A DNA stretch of 64,000 bases, taken from the NCBI RefSeq assembly GCF_047948215.1, contig NC_134460.1, positions 121,781,324 to 121,845,323 on the forward strand, in the 5' to 3' direction. The notes under the pieces are model-generated. The model was not told the DNA's origin, made no database searches, and saw only the letters and a program-made list of their open reading frames with translations. Below, piece after piece: positions 34,684 through 44,797 of the stretch; position 1 is the first letter of the stretch; each line of letters opens with the position of its first letter. The translations under genes and the position numbers were made by a program. The DNA is from Lycorma delicatula (taxonomy: Eukaryota > Arthropoda > Insecta > Hemiptera > Fulgoridae).

Positions 34684-35572
34684 AAAAAACCTGACAACGG
34701 ACGCGGCTTTAGCCGCGTGACGGGAAAGTCCTACAACTGTGGGTTGTTTCTGATGCATGACTTGCACATAATTTAATTTAAAATATTTATCATTTTATTT
34801 AAATATAGCATTTTTCGTTCATTTAATTCAGTAATTCTAACTAAAGCGCGCGCGCGAACAGTATTTCATTCGCGTTGGTGTGGCGGTACAAGCGGTTACG
34901 GTCGGCACTAAGTAAGTTAATATAATTTCACAACTTACATAGAACAACAAATTTCGCTTGTATGGATTACTGTTGTAGCCGCGAGGCTTAACGCACCAGG
35001 TTCCGAGTCGACCGTGCGATGGTGTTCGAGACCCAGCCAGACCGAGTTATTTTTTTACACTTTAAATATGATTCATTTATTTAAGTCTACCGCTCACCTG
35101 TGACGTCATAGCAGACGACTACAACAGCATTTTTGGGAGTGGTGGTGCGATTTTGCAAAACTTTTTTTTGCAAATATTGTTATTTTTCAGTTATTAACAA
35201 ATGTGCTTAAAGAAAATATGATCTTAATCAAGCGAAATATCGAGATTCTGAGTTTGACCTTACTCTACAGCCTCACCCCTTGACCTTTTAAGGTGAACAT
35301 TTAATGGCATAATGTTACTCATATATATGAGTAATCTGAACACGTTTGGTCAAAATCGGTCCAGTAGTTCTAGAGGTATAAGGTGATTTAGAGGCGAACA
35401 CCGAAAACACACGTACATACAAATATTAGCATCCGGAAAATATCCATCGGGTTTTTTGGTTCCTTGGGTATCAAAATGTCAAGATCCGGTGAAAACCGCA
35501 TATGCCCAAATTGGATCAATTACATTACTTTCCCGTGTAGAGCTATAGCGCTATCTAGACGGGAAAGTAAAA
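34684..35572 (-). repeat. Repeat family F, full-length copy 3
   Basis: Left end AAACCTGACAACGGACGCGG with hairpin GCGGCTTTAGCCGC; right end a long palindrome at 35526-35567 (ACTTTCCCGTGTAGA...TCTAGACGGGAAAGT). About 890 bp and uninterrupted, making it the reference copy for the family. Blocks CACAACTTACATAGAACAAC and AATCGGTCCAGTAGTTCTAG match copies 1, 2 and 4. Confidence 0.8.
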
Positions 35573-35620
35573 TTAATTTCTTGTTAATTATTGCTAGTTC
35601 TTGTTTTTTTTATGATTAAC

Positions 35621-35757
35621 TCACCACATAAGCTCGAAGCTTGTGTCACGGGAAATAAAATGGAAATTTTGTAGCGTATGAAAAATGCCTTACCGGGATT
35701 CGAACCTGGGACCTCCGAATGAAAGATCGAGACGTTACCATTCGGCAACGGAGATCG
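35621..35757 (-). repeat. SINE family E, copy 3
   Basis: Minus-strand head CGATCTCCGTTGCCGAATGG, B box GGTTCGAATCCCGG, then GCATTTTTCATACGCTACAA. The upstream TCACCACATAAGCTCGAAGC is shared with copy 4 at 59.2 kb. The plus-strand ORF 35685-35882 is read-through. Confidence 0.75.
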
Positions 35758-35857
35758 CTTCTCATCTCTTTTCGTTATGGCCGCCTAAGGATCACGTAAC
35801 AATTTCATTTACATATTTATATAATTGTTTACACTTACTAACAATCTTTAATAGTAA

Positions 35858-35898
35858 TGTTCGAGCGCTTTCAGATTATTAATCCATCCTCAGGAACA
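35858..35898 (-). ncRNA. Hammerhead-ribozyme-like motif, left arm
   Basis: Read on the minus strand: TGTTC (stem I), CTGAGGA (core), a GGATT/AATCT hairpin (stem II, closing G-U), GAAA (core), GCGC (palindromic stem III), TC (cleavage dinucleotide), GAACA (stem I). The AGCGCT around stem III is self-complementary, so activity would need two molecules pairing, as described for minimal hammerheads of Penelope-like elements. One extra T lies between the core and stem II, and stem II is weakened by the wobble. Confidence 0.55.
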
Positions 35899-36208
35899 AT
35901 GATGTGTTATACATTATAATTATTTACTTCATATATCATTAATTATACTTAATTGTATTTTTAAAACTATAAATATAGCAATTTGATGGTCAAAGGCAAA
36001 AGAAAGTTAACGTTGTCCATCATGTCAGTATGAAGGTCTCAATTGTTATAAAATAACTAGATAACAATTGAAACCTTCATAATGACAACGGATAACGGTA
36101 ACTTTCTTTTACCTTTGACCATCAGTTGTTATATTTATAGTTTTAAAAATTCAATTAAGTATAATTAATGATGTATGAAGTAAATAATTATAATGTATAA
36201 CACATCAT

Positions 36209-36249
36209 TGTTCCTGAGGATGGATTAATAATCCGAAAGCGCTCGAACA
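36209..36249 (+). ncRNA. Hammerhead-ribozyme-like motif, right arm
   Basis: Plus strand, in order: TGTTC 36209-36213, CTGAGGA 36214-36220, stem II GGATT/AATCC 36222-36234, GAAA 36235-36238, GCGC 36239-36242, TC 36243-36244, GAACA 36245-36249. Predicted cleavage is after 36244. All conserved core nucleotides of the CUGANGA / GAAA / UH consensus are present. Stem I is 5 bp and stem II 5 bp. The irregularity is an unpaired T at 36221. Such motifs occur in terminal repeats of Penelope-like elements; no reverse transcriptase or GIY-YIG frame was found nearby. Confidence 0.6.
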
Positions 36250-36299
36250 TTACTATTAAAGATTTTTGGTAAGTGGAGACTATTATAAATAATTATATA

Positions 36300-37350
36300 T
36301 TAAAACCAACGGGCTATGCTTAATAAAATTTCATTTCCTTCTCTTTTATTCTTTCTTTATCTTCCAATACTCTTTCGTCTTTTCGCTGTGCATTTTTTTT
36401 TTTTTACTTTCCTCGGACTATTTTATTACAGTTCTCTTTCTTTCCTACCTTGAAATCCTTCTATTTTTCGCACTTTAGTGCGAAAAAAGATTGCTTTTAA
36501 TTTTATTTTAAATTTACAGTAATAATTTCTTTTCTTTTCTTTCATGTCTTTATATTTCGGTTACCGTATTTAAATGGCTAGTATTCTAGCGTAAAAATAA
36601 TCCAATAGATAATATCACAGTGTGCATTATCTTCATAAGAGTAATATGCCTCGCATCCTTTTTGTTTACTGCAAACTAAATTTTTATTCTGTGTTAACAG
36701 CTTTAGCCTACTCCTCTCGGAACTGTTTATTTTCATTCTTATTTCTCAACCTATTATTAAAAAGAAATGTAGCTCTAACTGGGCGTTAGATCGTTATTAT
36801 GTTAGTGAGGAAATAAATAATTCTTAAGAAATTGCGAGTGCTGTATGAGTTTTTTTCTTGTAGTGAATATTTAAATTTGAATGGAAGTGACAGCAAAGAA
36901 ATTTAATATGTGTGGGATTTTTCTCGGGTAGAGCACGTAACTAATCGTGAAATTCTTAGAATGACAAAAGGGCAGATATAAATTGAAAATAGGAAGTTAT
37001 GTGTATTATCTCTTATATTGCGGAACAGCAAGAAATATCTACTTTTATAATGATAAAAACATTCCGTACCGAGTAATTGTCTATTAGTTCTTGCAAGCGT
37101 TTCTTAGGATCCTTGTAGAGTGTTGATAGCGCTTACATTATTATTATTTTTTATTTATTATATTTGTATATTTTTTTTATTTCCGTTATTTCCTAACTTT
37201 TTATTTTTTACTTTTATTATTTTCCTAACTATAAACAAAAAAGTATAACGATCAGAAATTTGGATAACGGTATTTTTCCAAATGTCCATTGGTTAAATCC
37301 TCCTTAATCTGAAAAAAAGTTATCGAAATTTCCGGAAGATATACGTACAG
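36300..37350. other. AT-rich spacer
   Basis: No gene recognised. Contains a 10-bp hairpin TTTTTCGCAC / GTGCGAAAAA at 36464-36487. Confidence 0.45.
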
Positions 37351-37643
37351 CTCTCCCCCCCCCCCCATCTCTCTCTATCTCAACGACTCTGTTTCGCTTC
37401 TCATTACGTTGTTCCTTTAGGTGAGGGGTTCCACTTTATTAAAAGTAAGTTCCAGAGGAGAACAACTCTGGAATATTTTAAGCTTTGTTTTCATAAAAGA
37501 TTAGTATGCATCGTGAAATTTCAATCCGACAATTCAAAAAGGTTTTTTTTTTGCGTACTAAAGTACATACAAAACTATTTGTTTTTGTTAGGAATTTTTT
37601 TAATGATTATATGTAGTTTTATTTAGCTTGTATTATCGCGTTA
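37351..37643 (+). repeat. Repeat family D, copy 2
   Basis: Same blocks and order as 31801-32097, opening with a C homopolymer and CT-rich run before CAACGACTCTGTTTCGC. Several small deletions relative to copy 1. Confidence 0.75.
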
Positions 37644-38000
37644 ATATCAATCTTATTTTGATTAATATAGCCGCACTCTTTTGACATAAACTTTTCGAAA
37701 AATGGTTCAGAAAATTTCTATGTATGGGGTGGGTACTTATGGTAATAAATTTTGAAGAAAATTAAAAAAAGAGGAGTAGGTATTTAATAGTATTAAAACA
37801 GGATTGATAGATTCGGGATTATAATTTTTTTGTATATACAATTATAATTATAATATGTATAATGTGGTCGTAAAAAATTGAGTTTTATAGTATAATTAAA
37901 ATTTTTGTTAATTTATTTTTAAATTAGGTAGTTTAACGTCAATAGATTGTATTTTTGCGGTTTTTTATACCTCCTGGACCATCCTTAGGTAGGATGAACT
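37644..38000. other. AT-rich spacer
   Basis: Nothing recognised until a short stretch at 37969-37998 (ACCTCCTGGACCATCCTTAG) that resembles the SINE A/E tail. Confidence 0.4.
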
Positions 38001-38039
38001 AGTATTACTTCATCCTATGAAGTAATACTTCATAGGATG
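38001..38039. repeat. Two overlapping perfect hairpins
   Basis: 38001-38029 forms a 13-bp stem with loop CCT (AGTATTACTTCAT / ATGAAGTAATACT). 38011-38039 forms a 14-bp stem around one central base (CATCCTATGAAGTA / TACTTCATAGGATG-type pairing). They share the middle segment, so only one can form at a time. It lies within a SINE-tail-like fragment and was probably made by template switching. Confidence 0.85.
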
Positions 38040-38154
38040 GCAATGTAGTGTGATGCGTTGTGAGACCATTAAAACTCGATTTCTAAATAGTTAGCCTCGC
38101 AGCTCGCGTTTCGAAAACGCGTTGACCAAAAAGTAAATAGAATTATATATATCG

Positions 38155-38480
38155 GGTGTTTCATTTTAATTTCCCCAGGCGTTTTTCTCGTAAATACGCC
38201 AATACAAAAGAATTACCTAAACAAAAATTCCTCGGACTGGAGGGGACCATCTTATGATGACATTGCTTTGGCCTTGAATTTGATCTTGACCGACATGACT
38301 TTTTCTTTAAACTGATTTCGTGGAACCCGACATAAGAATTTAAAAATGTTTTGGAATTTTTATTATTTATCTGTTTTTCAATTTTTTTGTGTTACTAAAA
38401 ATGTTGTTTGAGGTAGCTGTCGAGCAGGAGATTCAAATGGAACCCAAATTGTTTTAATAAAAATTTGGATTTTTTTTTCC
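38155..38480 (+). repeat. Possible DNA-element end
   Basis: CGGGTGTTTCATTTTAATTT preceded by TATA-type sequence resembles a transposon terminus. No matching second end was found, so the assignment is weak. Confidence 0.25.
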
Positions 38481-38587
38481 TTTAATTAATACTGCAAAAG
38501 TTTTAAGATAAAAACGTTATTCATCAAAGAAGCCAAATCAGTACAAATTGTTTTTATTGTACATTTTAATCTTATTCACAATTGTAC

Positions 38588-38820
38588 TCGGTTCGAATCC
38601 GACTTCATTTCCGACTTTTTTTAAATTTAAATATATTGATTTATTAATAATTAACCTCTGATTGTAAAAAAAATTACGGTAAATAATTCAATAATAACAA
38701 TAAAAAAATATCAGAAGTTTTTAATGAAATAAAATTGTATTTATTTTTCATTAAAAAAAAAAGAAGTGTTTATGAATTTTAATAGGCGTACCAGGAAGTC
38801 ATGTGATATTCACATCAGAT
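38588..38820 (+). repeat. Repeat family B, 5'-truncated copy 7
   Basis: Begins at CGGTTCGAATCCGACTTC and ends with the family terminus CAGGAAGTCATGTGATATTC ACATCAG. Same truncation point as copy 2 at 3868. Confidence 0.75.
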
Positions 38821-39725
38821 TTTTACTTTTACTTTTACTAATCTAATTTTTCTTAACAGATACCTAATGATGTAGGATTTAGTAAGAATTTTGAGAATAA
38901 AATATTAACAAAGAATGGAAAAAAGAGAATAGCATCAAATCATTCAAATGACTGATGACTAGAATTAAAGAATGTATATATTTACTTAAACTAATGTTAA
39001 ATTATAATAAAACAAGGAATAAGAAACAAGAAAAAATACAAGATAATATAACATAATTTACATTTAATTTTTAAAATACACGATTTTATTTATAATTTAA
39101 AAATAATGGAGCTAGGCATTATTCTTCAAATTTAGCAGCTTTGAAAATTTAATATTTCTTTATTGTATTATTATTTTTTACTGATTTTTAATTTCAGTGT
39201 ACTGTAAGTTATATAATATTACAGCATTTTTATATAATAGTATTGTGAAGTCATCTTTGCTGATTGCAGTAATAATAGTGATATTTTATTTTATATTTGC
39301 AATGAGAATAAATTCTATAATTCCTGTTTAGTGACGTAATCGCAGTTGTTATTTTATGATGTAAACTGATTCTGTGACGTAGTTGATACGTTTGCTGTAG
39401 GATATAATAAATGGTTTTTTACAGTATTGCTTCAGCTATTTTAGCTTGCCAATAAATCGTACAGTAAATCTCTTCTTATAATATAAAACCGGTTACTTGA
39501 ATACTTAATTGTATCTATCAATCGTTTATATACATATATGCTTGTATATTTTGTCAGTTTAAAGTCTTTTTTGGTAATTTATTGAATGCGTAATCATTCA
39601 ATAAGTGTTATTTTTATGCAGTTTTACTTTAAGGAGTTGTACCGGATTTTTATTATTCTAAGAAAACAGATCGTTCTAAATTTCCTATACCTGTATTTTA
39701 ACGAGTAATGTATGTAAAATGTATT

Positions 39726-39779
<54 letters not shown>

Positions 39780-40043
39780 AAGCGTGATAAATTGTACGGA
39801 TGGAAAAATACGATTTTATTAAGTCGTATCTATTGTACTAAGCCAACCTAATTTGACGGTGATTTTGCCGTAAAAAAAACATTGAATTGTATCATTAGAA
39901 TTATTATTTTATGCGTAAAATTTTAAAAATTAAATTACTTTTCACTTTTATGTTTTCTTTTTATTAACGTGGAAATAGAAAAAAAAGAAGATTTTTCTGG
40001 AGATTTTCGCAAAAGTAAAATTTAGACAGCTATAAAAAAAATT
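38821..40043. other. AT-rich spacer with (TG)n(TA)n
   Basis: No gene recognised. Contains a TG/TA compound microsatellite at 39726-39777. Confidence 0.5.
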
Positions 40044-40867
40044 CCTTTCGGCACGCCGGAAGGCAGAGGTAGATTTCACGGGGACAAAATAGGGGTAGGA
40101 GAATTCGGATTGTACGAGCTCGTATCAAACATTACGTTTCATGTTTTATGGACACTACGTTTTCTCATTAGACTACAACCTACTGCTAAATTTATCAAGA
40201 CTTCTTTATTATTCTTGTGTCTACGATAGGAGCTAAGGAGCTACGATTTTTTTTTGTCCTTGAAATCCATTTTTCCACCTCTTTACCCTTATCCAAAGAA
40301 TAGTAGGAACTTTAAACGAATTTATTACTTTACTTAAAAAAAAAGTTATAGGGGCGATATTTTGTTTCTACTGTCTCTTTTTTGGTTTTGGTCATCCCTA
40401 GTCGTAAGGGTTAATCATACCAAAAATCAATTTCAAAAATAAATATTTAGGTAATGATTACATGACTAATAATCACTTCAAAACGGACTCGATACTGTGC
40501 CTTATTAAGGAAGTTATGATGTTCTTTGTCTTCGAAACCCCATTTTTTCCATTCCTTGGGCCAATGGTTGGTGTTACCAGAAAACTTTACTTAGATAAGT
40601 TTTAGGCCCTTATCCAAAGAATAGTAGAAACTTCCCTTATCCAAAGAATAGTAGAAACTTTAAATGAATTCGATATTTTACTTAATAAGAAAGTTATAGC
40701 GATATTTTGTTTTTTACGATAAGCCCCCATTTCCATCCCCATGGCCCGATTTTGCCCATTAACAAACTGGACCGAGATTTTTGGTCGTTATATTTTCTGT
40801 ATCAATTTGAAAGTGATTGGCGCAAAATTACGGCAGTTATCAGTTATCTTGTGTCCACAAGAAAGTG

Positions 40868-40908
<41 letters not shown>

Positions 40909-41050
40909 AATGTATAATTTAAACTTTTAGACTGAAGATTGTTTTAGGGTCTGGGGGATGTGAAACGCGAAGATATTTCGAAATTTTACGGAAGTCGAAT
41001 CTTGGTACCTATTACAACAGTAGCTTTGTTGTGAAATCTACCTAAAACTA
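40044..41050 (-). repeat. Repeat family H, copy 2
   Basis: The inverted partner of the copy at 30.3 kb, opening CCTTTCGGCACGCCGGAAGG and closing GAAATCTACCTAAAACTA. It carries a perfect 27-bp tandem duplication at 40607-40633 and 40634-40660 (unit begins CCCTTATCCAAAG) and a (TA)n tract at 40870-40905. Confidence 0.7.
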
Positions 41051-41303
41051 ACCAACAGAGATAGAAATTTTCTAATGTAATATGTTGTTCATCTAATCTT
41101 AATTTATCATTCTGCCGAGTATCGGTTCAATTAAAGGATGTAAAACTGCCAGTGGCTTTTACAGTGGCAACATTTATTCTACTATAATAATTTGAAGGCG
41201 AAATAAAAAGATGGAGGACGTGGTGGATGTAGATTTGAAACTATTTTATATATTAAAATGGTACTCATGGAACGGCAGTTCTTCCACAAGTTGTAAAATA
41301 CGA

Positions 41304-41599
41304 ACCCACCGGGTTGGTCTAGTGGTGAACGAGTCTGTGCAAATCAGCTGATTTCGAAGTCGAGAGTTCCAACGTACAAATCCTAGTAAAGGTAGTTACT
41401 TTTTTACGGATTTGAATACTACATCGTGGAAATCGGTGTTCTTTGGTGGTTGGGTTTCAATTAACCACACACGTTAGGAATGGTCGACCTGAGACAGTAC
41501 AAGACTACACTTCACTTACACTCGCACATATCATCCTCATTCATACTTTGAAGTAATTAAAACCTGACGGTGATTTCCGGAGGCTAAATAGGAAAAAAC
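41304..41599 (+). repeat. SINE family A, full-length copy 4 with perfect TSD
   Basis: Head ACCCACCGGGTTGGTCTAGT, body GGTGTTCTTTGGTGGTTGGG, tail GGAGGCTAAATAGGAAAAAA. Flanked by perfect 14-bp repeats GTTGTAAAATACGA at 41290-41303 and 41600-41613. This is the best reference copy of family A at 296 bp. Confidence 0.93.
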
Positions 41600-41734
41600 G
41601 TTGTAAAATACGATTGTTACTTTCTTATCAACATATATATAAAATATATCAGGTTGTTTAAAACTTATTGCGCTTTTGGAGGCCATGAGAATACATTTGT
41701 TGTTATTGGGAATTAACATTGTGAGACCACATAT

Positions 41735-42600
41735 GCACCAGTTTTTTTCTATGGCCTTCTGCCATTTTTACGGTAACACCATAATTCCATTGCTGTAGAA
41801 TTTCTGTGGTTTCTGGTCAAAAATTGTCACACATAGTATTCACAGGTCTCTTTTGAAACTAATTTAACACGATTCAGGAATTCTGCAGAAACCGAAACAA
41901 ATAAATCTGACGGTGCCGATTCGGGATATACGGTGGATGCATTAAAACCTCCCAGTCAAGTTCTCTCAATTTCTAACGGGACGTTAAAAATGTATGTGGT
42001 CTGGCGTTGTCAGCGTGGTATACCACACCCTTTCTCTCGGCAGTTCATGCCGTTTTTTTTTAATTGCTAGGTGCAATCACGTTAATTGTCAACAGTCGAG
42101 GTTTGAGTCTATCGTTCAGGCAGAACGATAAACTTAGACCTGCTATGGCCAGGTAGGCGGCAGCATCTCCTGGTGCAAGATGCCCTTCCTGTCCCACCAA
42201 ACGCACACCATAACCTTCCTGGGTGTCAGTGTTAGCTTAGCCACCGACTGTGCAGCTTCTTCTCGCTTCGACTACGATCGTTTTCGTTCGTTGTTGTCGA
42301 AGGTTATCCGCTTTTATCACTCGAGATCAACCGCTTCAGAAATTGCTTGATTTGGTGTTACGTTTTCAGTAGAGATTCGTGGATAGAAATTCGATCGAGA
42401 AAATTTTTCTGATTCGATCATGAGGTACCCAAACTTCTAATTTTCTTTTTTTAACCAGTTTTCTCCAAACGGTTTAACTCCGTTTGGTGATGGATGCTTA
42501 GGTCATTAGCGATGTCATGACTGCTTAAATGCCGATGTTCCTGAACTTTTGCCAGAATACGCTCACGCTATCTAGTGCGCAAAAGGGTCAGTACTTTTCA
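41735..42600 (-). pseudogene. Mariner transposase remnant, lineage 1
   Basis: Minus-strand frames read, in order, a helix-turn-helix part (ILAKVQEHRHLSSHDIANDL), NNERKRS followed by a stop where a Trp is usual, AKLTLTPRKVMVCVWWDRKG, then YPESAPSDLFV, where the third Asp block is usually YSPDLAPSD, and a C-terminus QKFYSNGIMVLP with KWQKAIEKN. These are hallmark segments of true mariner transposases (Mos1-like arrangement). Many stops and frameshifts are present. A possible terminus CAGGTTGTTTAAAACTTATT lies at 41650, just beyond the C-terminal end. Confidence 0.75.
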
Positions 42601-42689
42601 GACGACGTATTTTATATATATTTATATTTCTTTTTTAAATAAAAGCCCGGGAATCAACTACTGTCGTCATTAGCTCGGTGAAGATTAAT

Positions 42690-43380
42690 ACCTTAGCTAC
42701 AATACTTATTTTTCAATGTAACCCCGTTTACACTGTTACTTTTCTCAACGTGTGACAAGTTTTGCATTCCGTCACTAAAATTCTGGCGATCTTTCTCGGA
42801 TCCAAGTGGCCACAGCTTTCTTCAGCTCATCGTCGGTGGTGTAATGATTACCTTTAAGATCCCTCTTGAGATGAGGAAAGTTGAAATCGCACGGAACGAA
42901 ATCCGGCGAGTATGGCGGATGCGGAATAGGCTCAAACGTCAGCTTGCGGAGAGCCATCAGAGAGTTTACACGGTACCCATGGTGCACACATTTTACGGTA
43001 ACCCAATTGCTCGATAGTATGGCTTACTCGTTCTTCAGATATGCCTAACTGAATAGCGATGCGTTGTTGGGTGATTCGCCGGTCACTTTGAAGTAAATCA
43101 ATCGTCCACCTACTTTCGATGTTTGTCGGTAGTCACGCATACTGGTGCGTCCTCAATTGTCGCTTTACCAGCTTCACATTTGCGAAATTTCAACGCCCAC
43201 CTGTTCACAGTACTCTTGTTAACAGTTTCACAATTGTAACCGCTTTTAAACGAAAAAAAATATTCGTAGGATTCACATTTTCTGCTGTTAAAATTCGATC
43301 ACTGCGCGCTGTTTTAATCGTGTTGACATATTGGCTTCATATCGACTTCATTTTTACTGCTACTGAAAAAAACCCGTGAA
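42690..43380 (-). pseudogene. Mariner transposase remnant, lineage 2
   Basis: The 42775-42987 ORF reads FEPIPHPPYSPDFVPCDFNF then PHLKRDLKGNHYTTDDELKK, the third catalytic block and C-terminal region of a mariner transposase; just after come SDGMQNLS and VNGVTLK. Upstream on the minus strand are TENVNPT- and DKHRK-type N-terminal pieces (KFRKCEAGKATIEDAPVCVT). The middle with the first two Asp residues is deleted. A candidate terminus, reverse complement TACGAGGCTCGGTTGATAAA, lies near 43512. Different wording from lineage 1 shows two separate insertions. Confidence 0.7.
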
Positions 43381-43514
43381 CGGATTTCAACGCATTTCGT
43401 AGTTTTGTAGAGAGGGATTTTAGCTATCATATGCTGCTACGCCCAACTCGATAGTACCTTTTGTCTCTGTGTAGAACGCTAGTGTGCAAAATTTATCAAC
43501 CGAGCCTCGTATAA

Positions 43515-44797
43515 TTAATATAACCTAATTCTTTTATTATTTATTCATAAATAAACACGTTAATAACAATTGCAGCTACATAACGCATTTCAACTTGACT
43601 TATTTAATTTGAATTGTAATATTCAATTAGTATGGAAGAAGTTTACATTATCCACTTCCGGGTAACAAAAATATCGTTTATTTCAACATAAAAAAACTTG
43701 AAAATGTTTCATTGAAATTCATTCTTACGATGGTTCATTACAAAAAAGGATGACCTTGGTTTAAAAAGTTTTTGTCTATGATAATTTTTGTCTTTTTTTT
43801 CATTTAGTTCATTCTGGCGAATAAATGTCAAAAATTTTTTTTTGTGAGTCAACAGCGGGGACAGCTGTCTACAAATATTTTAAATATAGTTATAATTAAA
43901 AATCCTTTAATTTTTTCCTACAGGTCTTGTTAACATTGGTTGATCTGGGTTTTCTTAATTCCAGGACTAATGAAAATGTAAAGCCTATTTACTTTGTGCA
44001 TGAAATACAAAGATAAAAGGGGAAAAATTGGTACATGGAAGTACCCTCCACTCAGTCAAAATGTAGGATTTAAATTTCCATTTTCATTAAATTACAGAAT
44101 TTGGTTTATGTTATGTTATAACATATTAGGCCTGTCAAAGGAAATTACGGGACTTTGCTTTTTTACTAAAAATCCCTGATTATATATAAAATATATTTGT
44201 GTTCTATTCTAATTTTGTCTTCTTTGTTTTTTTAACATTATTTAACGTAAAAAATTGAAAAAATAATTTTCGTGGTACTGTTCCGGAAACGGTTGTGATA
44301 AAGTGGTGCATCATCTCTGTAATCGTCTGGAATATTTGAATTAATAAAACGTATTACTACTGAATTCTATTTAATTTTGTATATCAAAGTTTTTTATGAC
44401 GACCCTGGATTTTTCGTATAATTGAGATGCGTCACACTTTTTAATATTTCTGATACATAATAGACCATGTCAATGTCTCTCCTTTTTATTTTCATGCTGA
44501 TATTTGTTACATTTCTATTTCTTATACTAAAAGAAAGAGCTATGGTAAAAAATGGCTGGAATAAAGTAACGGGAATAAAGGGAACGCTTAAGAATTGTAT
44601 AAAAGAACAATTTAGGCGAATTTTGATTGTTAAACAATCATCTTCAATAGAGATTAATTTATAAAATTCCAATACTTAAAAAAATGTTTCTCTTTATTCG
44701 TAAAATAGAACTAATAAAAAACTTTCTTAAAACAATCATTAAAAAAATAAAATTAAATAGTAAAAGATATATTTAAAGTCAATGCGAAATATTTTTA
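43515..44797. other. AT-rich spacer
   Basis: No gene recognised; ORFs at 43994-44179, 44394-44672 and 44467-44664 overlap on opposite strands or lack features. Confidence 0.45.

Larger units (their letters stand above)
35815..36295. repeat. Long near-perfect palindrome (foldback)
   Basis: The left arm 35832-36049 (218 nt) and right arm 36061-36275 (215 nt) are reverse complements over nearly their whole length, separated by an 11-nt loop (AAAATAACTAG). Weaker complementarity extends about 20 bases further on each side. By eye the arms differ at fewer than about one base in ten. A transcript of either strand would fold into a long hairpin. Each arm carries a hammerhead-like core pointing outward. 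The arrangement fits inverted termini of a Penelope-like retroelement. Confidence 0.9.
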
